Below are positions 11,928 to 22,900 of a DNA stretch of 64,000 bases, one piece after another. Every line of letters begins with the position of its first letter. The stretch's first letter is position 1. Source of the DNA: Patagioenas fasciata (Eukaryota; Chordata; Aves; Columbiformes; Columbidae); contig NC_092520.1 in assembly GCF_037038585.1 (NCBI RefSeq), positions 215,001 to 279,000 on the forward strand. Reading direction: 5' to 3'. The notes under the pieces were generated by a model. It worked only from the letters and a program-made list of their open reading frames with translations. It had not been told where the DNA came from and did not search any database. Position numbers and translations under genes: made by a program.

Positions 11928-14039
11928 CCTGAAGGGCCAGGTGGGAGGTGGTAGGAGGCCAGGAGGCATGGAGATGACTGGAGGTAGTGGCAGACTAAGC
12001 AGAGGATGAAAGTGAGTTGTTAGCCTAAGGCTGCACTGCAGGCAAGCCTGGGCTGCCTCTGGTTCTGAGGGCGTCTGATCTGAAACTCTTGAGAGATGTG
12101 TGAATGCAGAAGAAAAAAGCATATTCCAGGTCAGCGATGGTGCTCAGCAAAGATTAAACAGGCTTCTGAATCCTTCCTCATCTGGACCGGAGTCTCAAAA
12201 ACATCATTACATGAGTCATGGCCCCTCATGTGAGACGCTGGGTATGGCATCAGCAGCATCTGCAGCTTTGATGGAGCTTTTGCACAGCGAGCTCTCTGAC
12301 ATCTGTTTGCGGCGTGCACAGTGGGTGCTGCTTTCCAGGTTCTGTGCTGGGCCTGGTGTGGGCCTGCTTTCCCGTCCTCGTGGCTGACATGGGACGCGAG
12401 GTACCACTGGCGTGCCAGGATGTTTGCAGCGGTCCCTCTGTAATTCCCTATCTCATTTTTCTAAATGTGACTTATCTTTAAGTGTAGGCTGGGCTTTCCT
12501 GGTGCCCCAGCCTATCAGCCCTAGGCTTAGAGATGCTTATGTGTATTGCAGCTGACTCCATGTTAGCTGCCCATCCCATCAGCCTCCTTACCATGGCTCA
12601 GGACCCCGAACACCTCTCTGGACAGATTCTCCTGCTGGCAGTTTTCTTCAGAGGCTTCTCCTGCCATTTTTTACCAGAGAACTCAGTGCCTGATGGTGGG
12701 AGGGACAGAGAGGGAGCAGGGCAGCCTGGCTCACATTACACAGGCTGGGCCTGGACCACTCGAGCCAGCCCCCAGCGCTGAGCTATCTGCTAATTGGAAG
12801 CAGCTGTTCGGATTTGGTGACTCTGCATCAGCTGAGGTCACTGCTGTCTTCCTCTGTGACCCAGGCCTGCAGCCTGCATGGGGACAGAGCGCTGCTGGTC
12901 CGGCGGATGGCCGTCTGCCCAGCCTGGGCTGCCGCGGCGCGGCCGTCGCATCCCGCACCCAGAAGGTGTCTGGGCTCTGAAACTGCCCATTTGTCTCCGG
13001 GGAGGATGGAAGAGCAGAGCTTTCATCACAGACTTGCACCACCAGCTCCCCACCTCAGCACCCTCATGTCTGCTCCCTCGTTGCCCCAGTGCTCTCAGCC
13101 GCCCTTCACACTCCCCAGATCTGCTTTTCAAATCTCTCCTCCCCGCCAGCAGCCTACGAAACCTCGCTGCACTCCCATCTGCTTCCCAAGAGCCACGTCA
13201 CTAACCAAACCAGGTGTTTTTCCCTCTATCTGTGCCCTGGTCTGTTCCAGGCGTTACCCGAGACCATTCAGCTCCATCGTGTTCTCAGCCACTGGAATCG
13301 CCCCAGGGAGCCTTGTTCCTCTGTGTGGTTTTCTACTCTCCTTTTTGGTTTCTGACTTTAAACCCTCTTCCCTGTGCCTTCCCATGGCCCGAGCAACGGG
13401 GTCACAGGACGGTGAGTTTCACTACAGGAGCAAACGTGGACCCCGTTCACGCAGCACCGCGTGTTCTGGGTGTGCACAGCCAGCCCTCCAGCTGGGGAAA
13501 TGCAGCAGCTCCAACAGAGAGACAGACCTGTCCAGGACCACCGAGTCCGTGCAGATTCCCCGCGAGAGCCCACAGGGATCAAAGTGACTTCTCTTGATTC
13601 CTGCTCCTGAGAGAGAATAATTTATACTTGCTTGGGGCAAGAAGAGAGTGTGGATTTGCTTGCCACAGACCTCACACACTGGATGTCCACTAAAGTAGAC
13701 AAACACTTCTTTATATGCAGAAAACACTATTTAATATTTTTCCTCTGTCACTAGCCCAGGATTTCCACAGGGAAAACCAATCTAAACAGCTGAACCGATG
13801 TGGGAAAGACGACCCAGGAATAGTCACCCCGTGTGCCCTGGAAAGGGTTAACACTGCTGCGGAGAGGATTGACATTCTTAGCCCCCAAACTAGGCAGTGT
13901 CAGCCACCTCCATCCCCCAGGACAGGGAGGTTCCTGCCGTCCTGCTCTGTCGTGAGTGGCTCCTGAGAGCGGTTATGGGACCAGCAGCAAAAGCTTTCAA
14001 GAGAGTCCAAGTGTGAGCTCATGCTGCCGCCATCCCCGC
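11928..14039. other. Stretch with no recognised feature
   Basis: Intergenic or first-intron sequence of DCHS1. ORFs up to 257 codons (12814-13587 +) have no family signature and no repeats or domains. I see nothing I can support. Confidence 0.45.
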
Positions 14040-14330
14040 AGAGCACCGAGCGCCGCTGACCGGGGCTGGGGCCGCTCCGGGCCGCTGCTCTTGCAGCTCC
14101 TCCGCCGCCGGGTTCGCTGGGGAGGCGGGCAGAGCCCCGCGGGCGGGCAGCCCCGGGCACCGGGAGCGCGTCCGGGCCCGGCGGCGGTGGCGCTGCGGGG
14201 AGCGGCTCCTCCCCCAGCGCTGCAGTGAGACGGAGCTGCGGCAGGGGGACCGAGCGAGGAGCCAGCGCCGAGCAGCGAGCAGACAAAGGAGAGCGAGCAG
14301 CGAGGGTGTGGGACTACGAGGGAGCCAAAG
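14040..14330 (+). promoter_or_regulatory. DCHS1: GC-rich candidate DCHS1 promoter / 5' UTR exon
   Basis: A short CpG-rich island about 0.8 kb upstream of the first coding exon. It is followed by purine-rich sequence ('gaggagccagcgccgagcag', then 'gacaaaggagagcgagcag') that looks like a 5' UTR. A plausible donor 'actggatgtaagcc' (GT at 14521) lies downstream and could join to the acceptor ending at 15117. It competes with the larger island at 10190-11480 for the role of main promoter, and both may be used. No transcript evidence is available. Confidence 0.4.
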
Positions 14331-15117
14331 CAGCTGGCAGTTCAGAGGGAGCTGCTGCGTTCCTGCTGTACTGACACCGCCCTCCATGGTACCAGCGTGG
14401 GGCATCCGCAGATTTCTGTACCGCACCAAACAATGGGCCCAGCCTGATTTTATCCTGGGCATCCCCAGCTGTGGGTGCATCCTTTGCAACACAGCCATTC
14501 TGATTTATTGTTCACTGGATGTAAGCCTGCTCCGGTTCTGCTGTGCCCTCCCAGGGACGTCAGGTTGGCGCTTCACGGGGTTTTGTAGCACCCATGTCCC
14601 TGTTGTTCTGAAAGGCATGCCATCGGGGCGGGGGCCTCAGCGCGGTCAGTGCTCGAGCTCTGTCCCAGTTTGAGACCAGCTTTCTTCAGGGTGGAAAGGT
14701 GCTGAGCTGCTGTTGGTCCCAAGGTCTCTCCTCTTGCAGACAGCCCCTCTCAGCCTCTCTGAAGCATCGAGGTGTTAAAGGCACAGGAACACTCTGCTCT
14801 AGGGCAGTTGGCTCCTCTTGCAGGGAGGGCTGGTGGTTGGGGAGAATGTTTGGCTATGTAGGAAGTGCCCTGTGTGATAGAGCACTAGCTGCTGACCTCT
14901 GGCATTGTCAGGTGTGGCCTGCTTGGCTGGCTTTAGGTGCTGTCCCAGGGCACCCTCTGCTCCGACACGTTGTCACCTTCACTCCTCGTGAGGGACAGGT
15001 AATACAGGGCAGTTGGACAGCAGGTATGTGGGGTAGGCCTTCCCTCTCCATGTTTTTTTCTGTCCTTCCTTTGCTGCTCCCTCTTAACCAGCATCCTCTG
15101 GTCTGCATTCCATGCAG

Positions 15118-15175
15118 GATTAGAGCGCACACTGCGAAGGAGATCGAGCCACGCTCTGCTCTGCCAGTGCCTGCA
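15118..15175 (+). other. DCHS1: 5' untranslated part of the first DCHS1 coding exon
   Basis: A splice acceptor 'ctggtctgcattccatgcag' ends at 15117. The 58 bases between it and the ATG would be 5' UTR. The reading frame is also open upstream to 14699, so a longer N-terminus cannot be excluded from frame alone. The ATG at 15176 has a good context (G at -3, G at +4) and is followed directly by a hydrophobic signal sequence. Confidence 0.6.
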
Positions 15176-16927
15176 ATGGAGCAGATGAAGGGGTCAGCCG
15201 TGCTTCTGCTGGAGCTGCTGATCCTTGGGGGCCTGAGAGCGGGGAAGGGCTCTGCCGTCCTGGGCACCCTGGATCTGCAGATAGATGAGGAGCAGCCAGC
15301 TGGCACCATCATTGGGGACATCAGTGCTGGCCTGCCCCCTGGAACTAGTGCCTACATGTATTTCATCTCAGCACAGGAGGGCAGCGGTGTCACCACTGAC
15401 CTGGGGATAGACGAGAACACTGGTATCATCAAAACGGCTCGTGTCCTGGACCGAGAGACTCGAGACCACTACAGCTTCATTGCTGTTACCCCCGAGGGCA
15501 TCACAGTAGAAGTGAACATCCAAGTGAATGACATCAATGACCACGCTCCAGCCTTCCCCAAACAGCACAGCACCTTCCAGATCCCGGAACACACGCCCAT
15601 TGGCAGCAGGTTTCCCTTGGATCCAGCCTTTGACGCGGACAGTGGCCTGCTCAACACGCAAGGCTATGTGATTAAGGGAGAGAACGTGGGGCAGGCCTTC
15701 CGCCTGGAAACGCGTCGAGGACCCAACGGGGTCCTGTATTTGGACCTAGTGGTCAGCAACATCTTGGATCGGGAGAACCGCTCGTCATACTCGCTGGTGT
15801 TGGAAGCCTATGATGGTGGCTCTCCCCCCCGGAGTACCCAGATGACACTGGACGTGTCCATCCAGGACATCAATGACAATGCTCCTAGCTTCAACCAGAG
15901 CCGCTATCATACTCTCATCTCGGAGAATCTGAAACCTGGCAGCAGCATCCTGCAGGTCTTTGCCTCTGATGCAGATGAAGGTGACAATGGGGATGTGACT
16001 TACGAGATCAACCGGCGGCAGAGTGATCCTGACCAGTACTTCACCATTGACTCAAGGACTGGAGTCATCAAGCTCAACAAGGGTCTGGACTATGAAGTAA
16101 GGAAGGTGCATGAGCTGGTGGTGCAGGCGAGGGACAAGGCTGTCCACCCTGAGGTCACCACAGCCTTTGTCACTATTCACGTGCGTGACTACAATGACAA
16201 CCAGCCCACCATGACGATCATCTTCCTGAGCGAGGATGGCTCCCCCCAGATCTCTGAGGGAGCCCAGCCTGGCCAGTATGTGGCACGCATCTCTGTTTCT
16301 GACCCAGACTACGGCGAGTACTCCAACGTCAATGTCACCCTGGAGGGAGGGGATGGCAAGTTCGCCCTCACCACCAAGGACAACATCATCTACCTGATTT
16401 GTGTGGACCAGCTTCTCGACCGGGAAGAAAGAGACTCCTACGATTTGCGAGTGACAGCGACTGACTCGGGAACACCCCCGCTGCGGGCAGAGTCGGCCTT
16501 CGTGCTGCAGGTGGTGGATGTCAACGACAACCCTCCGCTCTTCGACCAGCAGGAGTACAAACAGAGCATCCCCGAGGTTGTCTACCCGGGCAGCTTTGTC
16601 CTGCAGGTGACAGCTCGTGACAAGGACCAGGGTCCCAATGGGGAGGTGCGGTACAGTATCGTGCACGGCCGTGACACCCACTCAAGCTGGTTTGCCATTG
16701 ACCCTGCCACGGGTATCATCACCACCGCTGCCCCGCTGGACTACGAGAAGGATCCTCAGCCTCAGCTGACTGTGCTGGCCACCGACAGGGGAACCCCCCC
16801 GCTCTCTTCCTCAGCCGTGGTGCGTGTGGCCCTGCAGGATGTCAATGACAACGAGCCAGTGTTCAGGAGTAATTTCTACAACGTGTCGCTGAAGGAGAAC
16901 ACTCCTGTTGGGACCTGCTTCCTACAG
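15176..16927 (+). CDS. DCHS1: DCHS1 coding exon 1: signal peptide and EC1-EC5
   Basis: 584 codons, ending in phase 0 at 'cctacag|gtgggt'. Residues 1-25 form a signal peptide with a Leu-rich core ([12 protein letters not shown]). Five complete EC repeats follow, each closed by a calcium-binding linker: DINDHAP near residue 119, DINDN near 231, DYNDN near 338, DVNDN near 448 and DVNDN near 555. DRE and DxD calcium motifs sit inside the repeats ([23 protein letters not shown]). EC6 has begun when the exon ends ([15 protein letters not shown]). This large exon holds the membrane-distal repeats that in DCHS1 bind FAT4. There are no stops or frameshifts, and the exon appears under constraint. The ATG at 15185 is in frame but has a poorer context. 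Confidence 0.95.
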
Positions 16928-19900
16928 GTGGGTACACCTACCGGAGCTTTAGCCTGAGGGCACGGCCGGGGCGCGCGGGGCTGGGGGTGGCAGCCCGGCC
17001 GCTGGGGGCGCTCGGTGCAGCCGTCACGGGGCAGATGGCAGCGGCTGCAGCAGGGATGCTGGAACAGAGGTCCCATGCTCCGTGTGAGCAGGAAAAGGGG
17101 CAGACCGCTGTCACGCCCTTTTGCGTGTGGGTACCGGGTGATATCGCTGATGGTATGGGCACACCTCGAGGACGTTGTTTGTGCAAAGCGTGGTGCTGAC
17201 CTCAGCTAAGCTTGGGCCCACCGTGCCAAGCCTTGCTCGCACGAGTGTGGAGCTGCCTTTCAGGCCAGGACACTCAAAATGGTGCCCAGGAACACGGGTG
17301 AGACCTCTAGGAGCATGGAGCCAAGCTGTTAACTTTGCTCTCCCACTGTGAGGTCATTAGCCTAAGTTCATCAGTGAGGCTGGTTGTGAACTTTAGCATT
17401 AATGTGCACCATTGGTGTTGTTATATCACCTTGGAAACAGCAGCTGTGGGGTTTGAGCTGAGGGATGTGCTGCATCAGCCTTTCTGCAGTGAGGCCCGGG
17501 GAGGTGCTGCCCGCCGACCGGCTCCGTGCACCCCGAGATGTGTCGGTCACGCCGTTTGTATTTTGTATGGTTTGTGTTCCCTGCCTTTGCGCTTTCAATC
17601 ACATCTCTGGCCCCGGAGCCCTGGGTGCTGGGGACGGGTGGTGGGGACACGTCGGCATTGGGGCCGACAGTGGGGATCTGGTGCGATAATGCAGCAGCGC
17701 AGTGGCAAACAAGGCAGTGTCCGCACTGGCCATCAGGACGAGAACCCGTGAGGTGTGCGCACTTCTTCGCTGTAGTTGTGGGTCACTGGGATGTGTGGGG
17801 CTCTGGGGCCAGGTGGTAGCAGTGCCCATGGGGCCAGGTGCAGCAGGAATTGTGGGGCCCATGGGACAGGGCAGGAGGGCATTCTACGGCCCGGCCAGGG
17901 AAAAGGGCCTCCAGATGGGCCTGATCCGGAGAGAAGGATGAGTCTGTGGGTGTGCAGTGGGTGCGCTGGTGGGGTGTGGGGTAGGAGGGTGAGGGCCATG
18001 CAGCGTGTGTGCCCGCGGAGGCTCACAGTGCGGGATGGGGGCTCACAGTGTGGGATGGGGGCTCACAGTGCGGGATGGGGGTTCACAGTGTGGGATGGGG
18101 GCTCACAGTGCGGGATGGGGGTTCACAGTGCGGGATGGGGGTTCACAGTGCGGGATGGGGGCTCACAGTGCGGGATGGGGGCTCACAGTGCGGGATGGGG
18201 GCTCACAGTGTGGGATGGGGGCTCACAGTGCGGGATGGGGTCGCTGCAGGGGGGCTTGGGGGTGGGAGAGTGCAGGGCACCAGGGGGAGAATGGGGGGAA
18301 GGAGGAGCTGGGTGGGAGCAAGGGCGGGTATAGAATAGAGGAGGGACATGGGGCAGGAGCAAGTTTAGGATGGGGCAGATCTGGGGGAGTAGGGAATGGG
18401 TCAGGGTGGGATTTGGGGGAAGTCTGGGCAGAAGTGAGTGGGAAATGAGGAAGATTTGGGTGGGGGAAGATGTAGGTTTGGTCTATGCAGGGCAACACTC
18501 CACACTGTGGGGACGGGCCCAGGGCTGGGGACAGAGATGGGGATGGTTCAGGGTGGGCTCGGGGACAGGGCTGGAGTGGAGCAGCCATGTGTCCCCGGGT
18601 GAATATGGAGGCCCCAGCCGTGTGCAGGGATGCCGTGGCTGCGGCGGCCCCTGAAGGGAGGGCCCCTCTCTCCCCTCCTTCGTGCCTTCCTGCTCAGTGC
18701 CGCTTGCCGTGTGGGAAGACGTTCTGGAAATGCAATCGGAGATGGCGGCTGAGCTCCCGACTGCGAGCGCGGACAGGCAGGCGGACAGCGGGGCCGCGGA
18801 GGAGCGGGCGCTGCGGGCAGTGGGGCGGCACGAGGGAGCTGGTCCAGCGTGGCTGGACCTGGTGAGCCCGGTGGGGCGAAGGGGCCGGCCCAGCTCCGCA
18901 CTGGTGCTGGCCCGGCGGCCGGCAGCGATGGAGGGTTTGGCCAGGTTTCGATGGTCTTGGCTCAGCCTTCGTGTTTCGTTTGGAAACTGCGCGTCTGGGC
19001 TGAGCGCAGGTAACTCCCGCGTGGCCTCGGCACAAAGCAAACAGCTCACACATCTGCTGCTGCTTCCTCTGAGCCGGGAAACGTGAGAGGATGGGAAAGG
19101 AGGCCGGCCAGGCTGCCGGCTCGGCGCTGGGCCGCAGCAGCCGCGAGCCAGCCCGGGGAGCAGGGCAGAGCCGGCGGGGAGCCCGGGGCTCACGGCACAG
19201 CCGCCTGGTGCGGCCGCCGAGCCGCGGCAGCCGCGGTGCCCCGGGCAGGAGGGGCTCAGAGACGCTGCCAGGGCCCGCGGTGGCCAGCGCCGTGTCCCAC
19301 AGGGTCGCCTGTGTCAGATGTGCTGCCTCACAGCCCCTGTGGGCAGTTGCTCCTGCCCGACTCCATCTGCCTGTAGCTTCCAGGCGTCAGGGCTCATCCG
19401 GCCTTGGGACGCTAAAGGGTCCCTGCCAAGATTTGGTCCAGACCCACGTAATGATCATGAGAGCTGAGGCCATGGGCAGGACCGGCCCGCGTGACGGGCA
19501 GCACACGGGACAGACTCCAAGGTCAGCACAGAGCTGAAGGGGTTTGATTCTCCGTGTTTCCAAGCAAAAACCCATAGAGGACCAGATCTATTTGCAGACG
19601 GTGACACCTGCTCTGGGTGGGCAGGACAGAATGATGGGGACGTGGGGAGTCCCTGTGGGCGGCCAGAAGAGGCTGAAGAGTGGCTGCAGTCCCCTGCTCC
19701 CCTGCGCGCCCGTCCCCTGCCAGGGTGTCCTTGTGTCTGGTGCGGGAACAGGGACGAGCGTGCAGGTTGCTGGCCTGAGCCCCCGAGAAAGAAGAAGAAT
19801 CTCGTAACATCTCACAACGTCTTTATTTCTTCCTCGTGTTTACCATGGGCCAGGTCTGGCGGTAGCAGACTCTGCATGAGCACTAAGCGAGGGAAATAGC

Positions 19901-22900
19901 AAACTCACAGCTCGGGTCTGAGATGGAACACCAGTGGAAAAGGAGCCCAGGGAATCAGCCGTCGTGACACCAGCGGATAACAAAGCAGGGGACGGTCACT
20001 GGCGGGTTGTCTCAGTTTCTCTCGGTCACCATGAGCTGATAATATACAAGTTCAGGGCTCATCAGACTACATTCAAATGCTATGGTTACACGATGTGAAG
20101 CACTGTTCTGTTATAAATTCACCCTGCTGGCTCACATTTTTTAAAACATTTGACTTTGTCCCAGCGAGCTGCATGCGTGATCAGATATTGTCTTTGTGGG
20201 CCTTTCTGACTCTCCATGCTAAATCAAGTATTGTCTGTCCCCTGGCAGCCAGCACGGAGCACAGGGCTGCGAGAGCCCCGCGTTGAGCACGGGCTGGTTG
20301 AGCTGCGAGAGCCCCGCGTTGAGCACGGGCTGGTTGAGCTGTGAGAGCCCCACGTTGAGCACGGGCTGGTTGAGCTGGGAGAGCCCCGCGTTGAGCACGG
20401 GCTGGTTGAGCTGTGAGAGCCCCGCGTTGAGCACGGGCTGGTTGAGCTGTGAGAGCCCCGCGTTGAGCACGGGCTGGTTGAGCTGGGAGAGCCCCGCGTT
20501 GAGCACGGGCTGGTTGAGCTGGGAGAGCCCCGCGTTGAGCACGGGCTGGTTGAGCTGTGAGAGCCCCGCGTTGAGCACGGGCTGGTTGAGCTGTGAGAGC
20601 CCCGCGTTGAGCACGGGCTGGTTGAGCTGCGAGAGCCCCGCGTTGAGCACGGGCTGGTTGAGCTGTGAGAGCCCCGCGTTGAGCACGGGCTGGTTGAGCT
20701 GTGAGAGCCCCGCGTTGAGCACGGACTGGTTGACAGAAATGGGTGTGATGGCGAGATGGTGGATTACTGATTCTTGCACAGATCCAATATTAATGATGTT
20801 GGAACCAAGGTTTACGTAACTCCTTTGCATTCATACACACAATTGCTGGGGAACAAGAGCATCAGCGATCAAAGGCTGACCAGCACGCACCGAACGAATA
20901 GTCTTATGTTGCCGTTTTGAGGACAAGCCTGATGAGTTTTGAAGTCTGAGTACTGATTTGCAGTTCTGTGGAGTGGCTGTGCTGCATGCACAGCACCAGC
21001 ACCAGCACCAGCACAGGCTTGGGCTGTGCCCCAGATAGGACCTGCGTGACGTGCGGTGGGATAGACCAGGCTACGTATCCCGTGTTCTTGAGAGCCTTGA
21101 CGGGTAATCCCGACGCATTGGTTGTGCTACGGAAGGGGCAGCTGTGAGGGGACACAAGGGGAAGCTGTGCATGGGGACTGGAACATCAGGAGGAATGATG
21201 CTCACCGACTGCTGCCAAAGAGAGTGGCAGGAGGTTGGGAGGACATTACTGCGTGCATTCATTTTCTTGGGACAAGGGCTTTAGCATTAACCTATTTTCA
21301 GACCTTTGCACGACATAAAGCAGGCCTCCCCCTCCTCGGGAACGAGAAAGCAGCTTCCCGAGGCGCGATGGGGAGCAGCGCGAGGGCGGGCGCGCATCCC
21401 GGGTCTGGGGAGCAACGCGGGCAGTCTGGGGTGCGCAGGGAGCGGGGACGCGAGGGAGATGCTGGTGCAGGGGGAGGCTGTGGGGGAGGTGAGTGCTGTT
21501 GTTACCGCCAGAAGAGCTGCATTTGTTCCAAATTCCTGTGAAAGTTATTTCCTCGCGCTGCCAGCAGCCTCCTCCTGGGCTTGGCACAGCAGCCAGCGCC
21601 ATGATTAATTCAAGTAGCATTTCCCCTGGAGCTGCAGCAGCTTTTCCACTGCAGCCGAGAGGCCCCAGCCCCTCGCTCCGCTCCCCCCGCGCTCCGCTCC
21701 TCCCCCGGCCCCTCGCTCAGCTCCCTCCTTCCTCCAGCCATCCCCAGCCCCCTAAGCTGCCCCTTCTCCCTCACCTCTGCTTCAGCCCCAGGCCCCTCAG
21801 CGCACCTTCCGCCGCAGCGCTTGCTCACGCCCCCCTCCCCACGTCCCCCACAGCCCCGCACCTGTGCCCCCCAAGTGCCAGTCCCCGCGCCTGCCCTCCC
21901 GGAGCCCCGGCGCACCCGTGTCCCTCTGCTGCGCTCGGGCTCTGCTCCCTGTGCTCCCCGCTCCCCTTGGCCCCGCAGCTGCCGTTGCCTGCGCCCCCCG
22001 GACCGTCGCTGCTCCACCCCGGGCAGCTCTCGCTGGCAGTGCTGTCACCTGCATGGCCCTGGGGACACTCCAGCCTCCTCCTGCTCCCACCGCTGCCCCA
22101 TGCCCCAGGGTCACCCAGCTTGGCGTGCTCCATCTCACGCTGCCCTGAGCCCCGCTCTCACCTGCGTGTCCTGTCCCGCCTCACTGTGCAGACCTGCTTA
22201 GTGAGCGCCTGAGCTCTGCACAGCCAAACCCAGCCCAGCACCCTGGTTTGGAGCCCCCGAGTGCTCCCCAGGAGGCTGTGCCCAGACCCTGGCGCTTCCG
22301 CCCTGCGCCGTTGCTGCCCCACGCCTTGAGCACTCCTCCTCTGCTGAGGGCCGGGGCCCTTGCCCTGCTCAGCTCCCGAACCCCTGCGCGTTCTGCTGGG
22401 CTCCCAGTGCCCTGTTCCTCGCCGCTGCAGCTCCCGTTTTGCCTCTGGGCTGCTCCGCCGGAGAGGCCACCTTGGTGTAGGTGTGAGCCCTGCTTCTCCT
22501 CTTCCCGCGCCTCGCTCCTCCCCGGAGTTCAGAGGCACCGGGGCTCCCGGAAGAGCCGTGTCCGCTCTGGGCTCCCGAAACGCAGCCTCGCCCTCCGCGG
22601 TCCCGCCGTGACAGCACCTGAGGGACTGCAGGAAGATCACAGGATCATTTTGGTTGCAAGAGACCTCAGGATCATTGAGTCCAACCATAACCTGACTCCA
22701 GCACTAACCCATGTCCTGAGCCTCGTCTGAACGCCTCTTAAAGTGGTGACTCCCGCACTGCCCTGGGCAGCCTGTTCCAGCGCCTGACAACCCTTTCCAT
22801 GAAGAATTTTTTCCTAATCCAATCCAAACCTCTCCTGGCACAACTTGAGGCCATTTCCTCTGGTCCTGTCGCTTGTTCCTTGGGAGAAGAGACCAACACC

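Noticed and set aside
12814-13587. 257-codon + strand ORF upstream of DCHS1
   Set aside because: Ser/Pro-rich without domain or repeat, starts in no special context, and overlapping frames are also open. Not enough to call a gene.
20219-20830. 203-codon minus-strand ORF with a perfect 12-residue repeat
   Set aside because: The 36-bp period is divisible by three, so any stop-free frame shows a regular repeat. No signal peptide, no domain, no splicing support.
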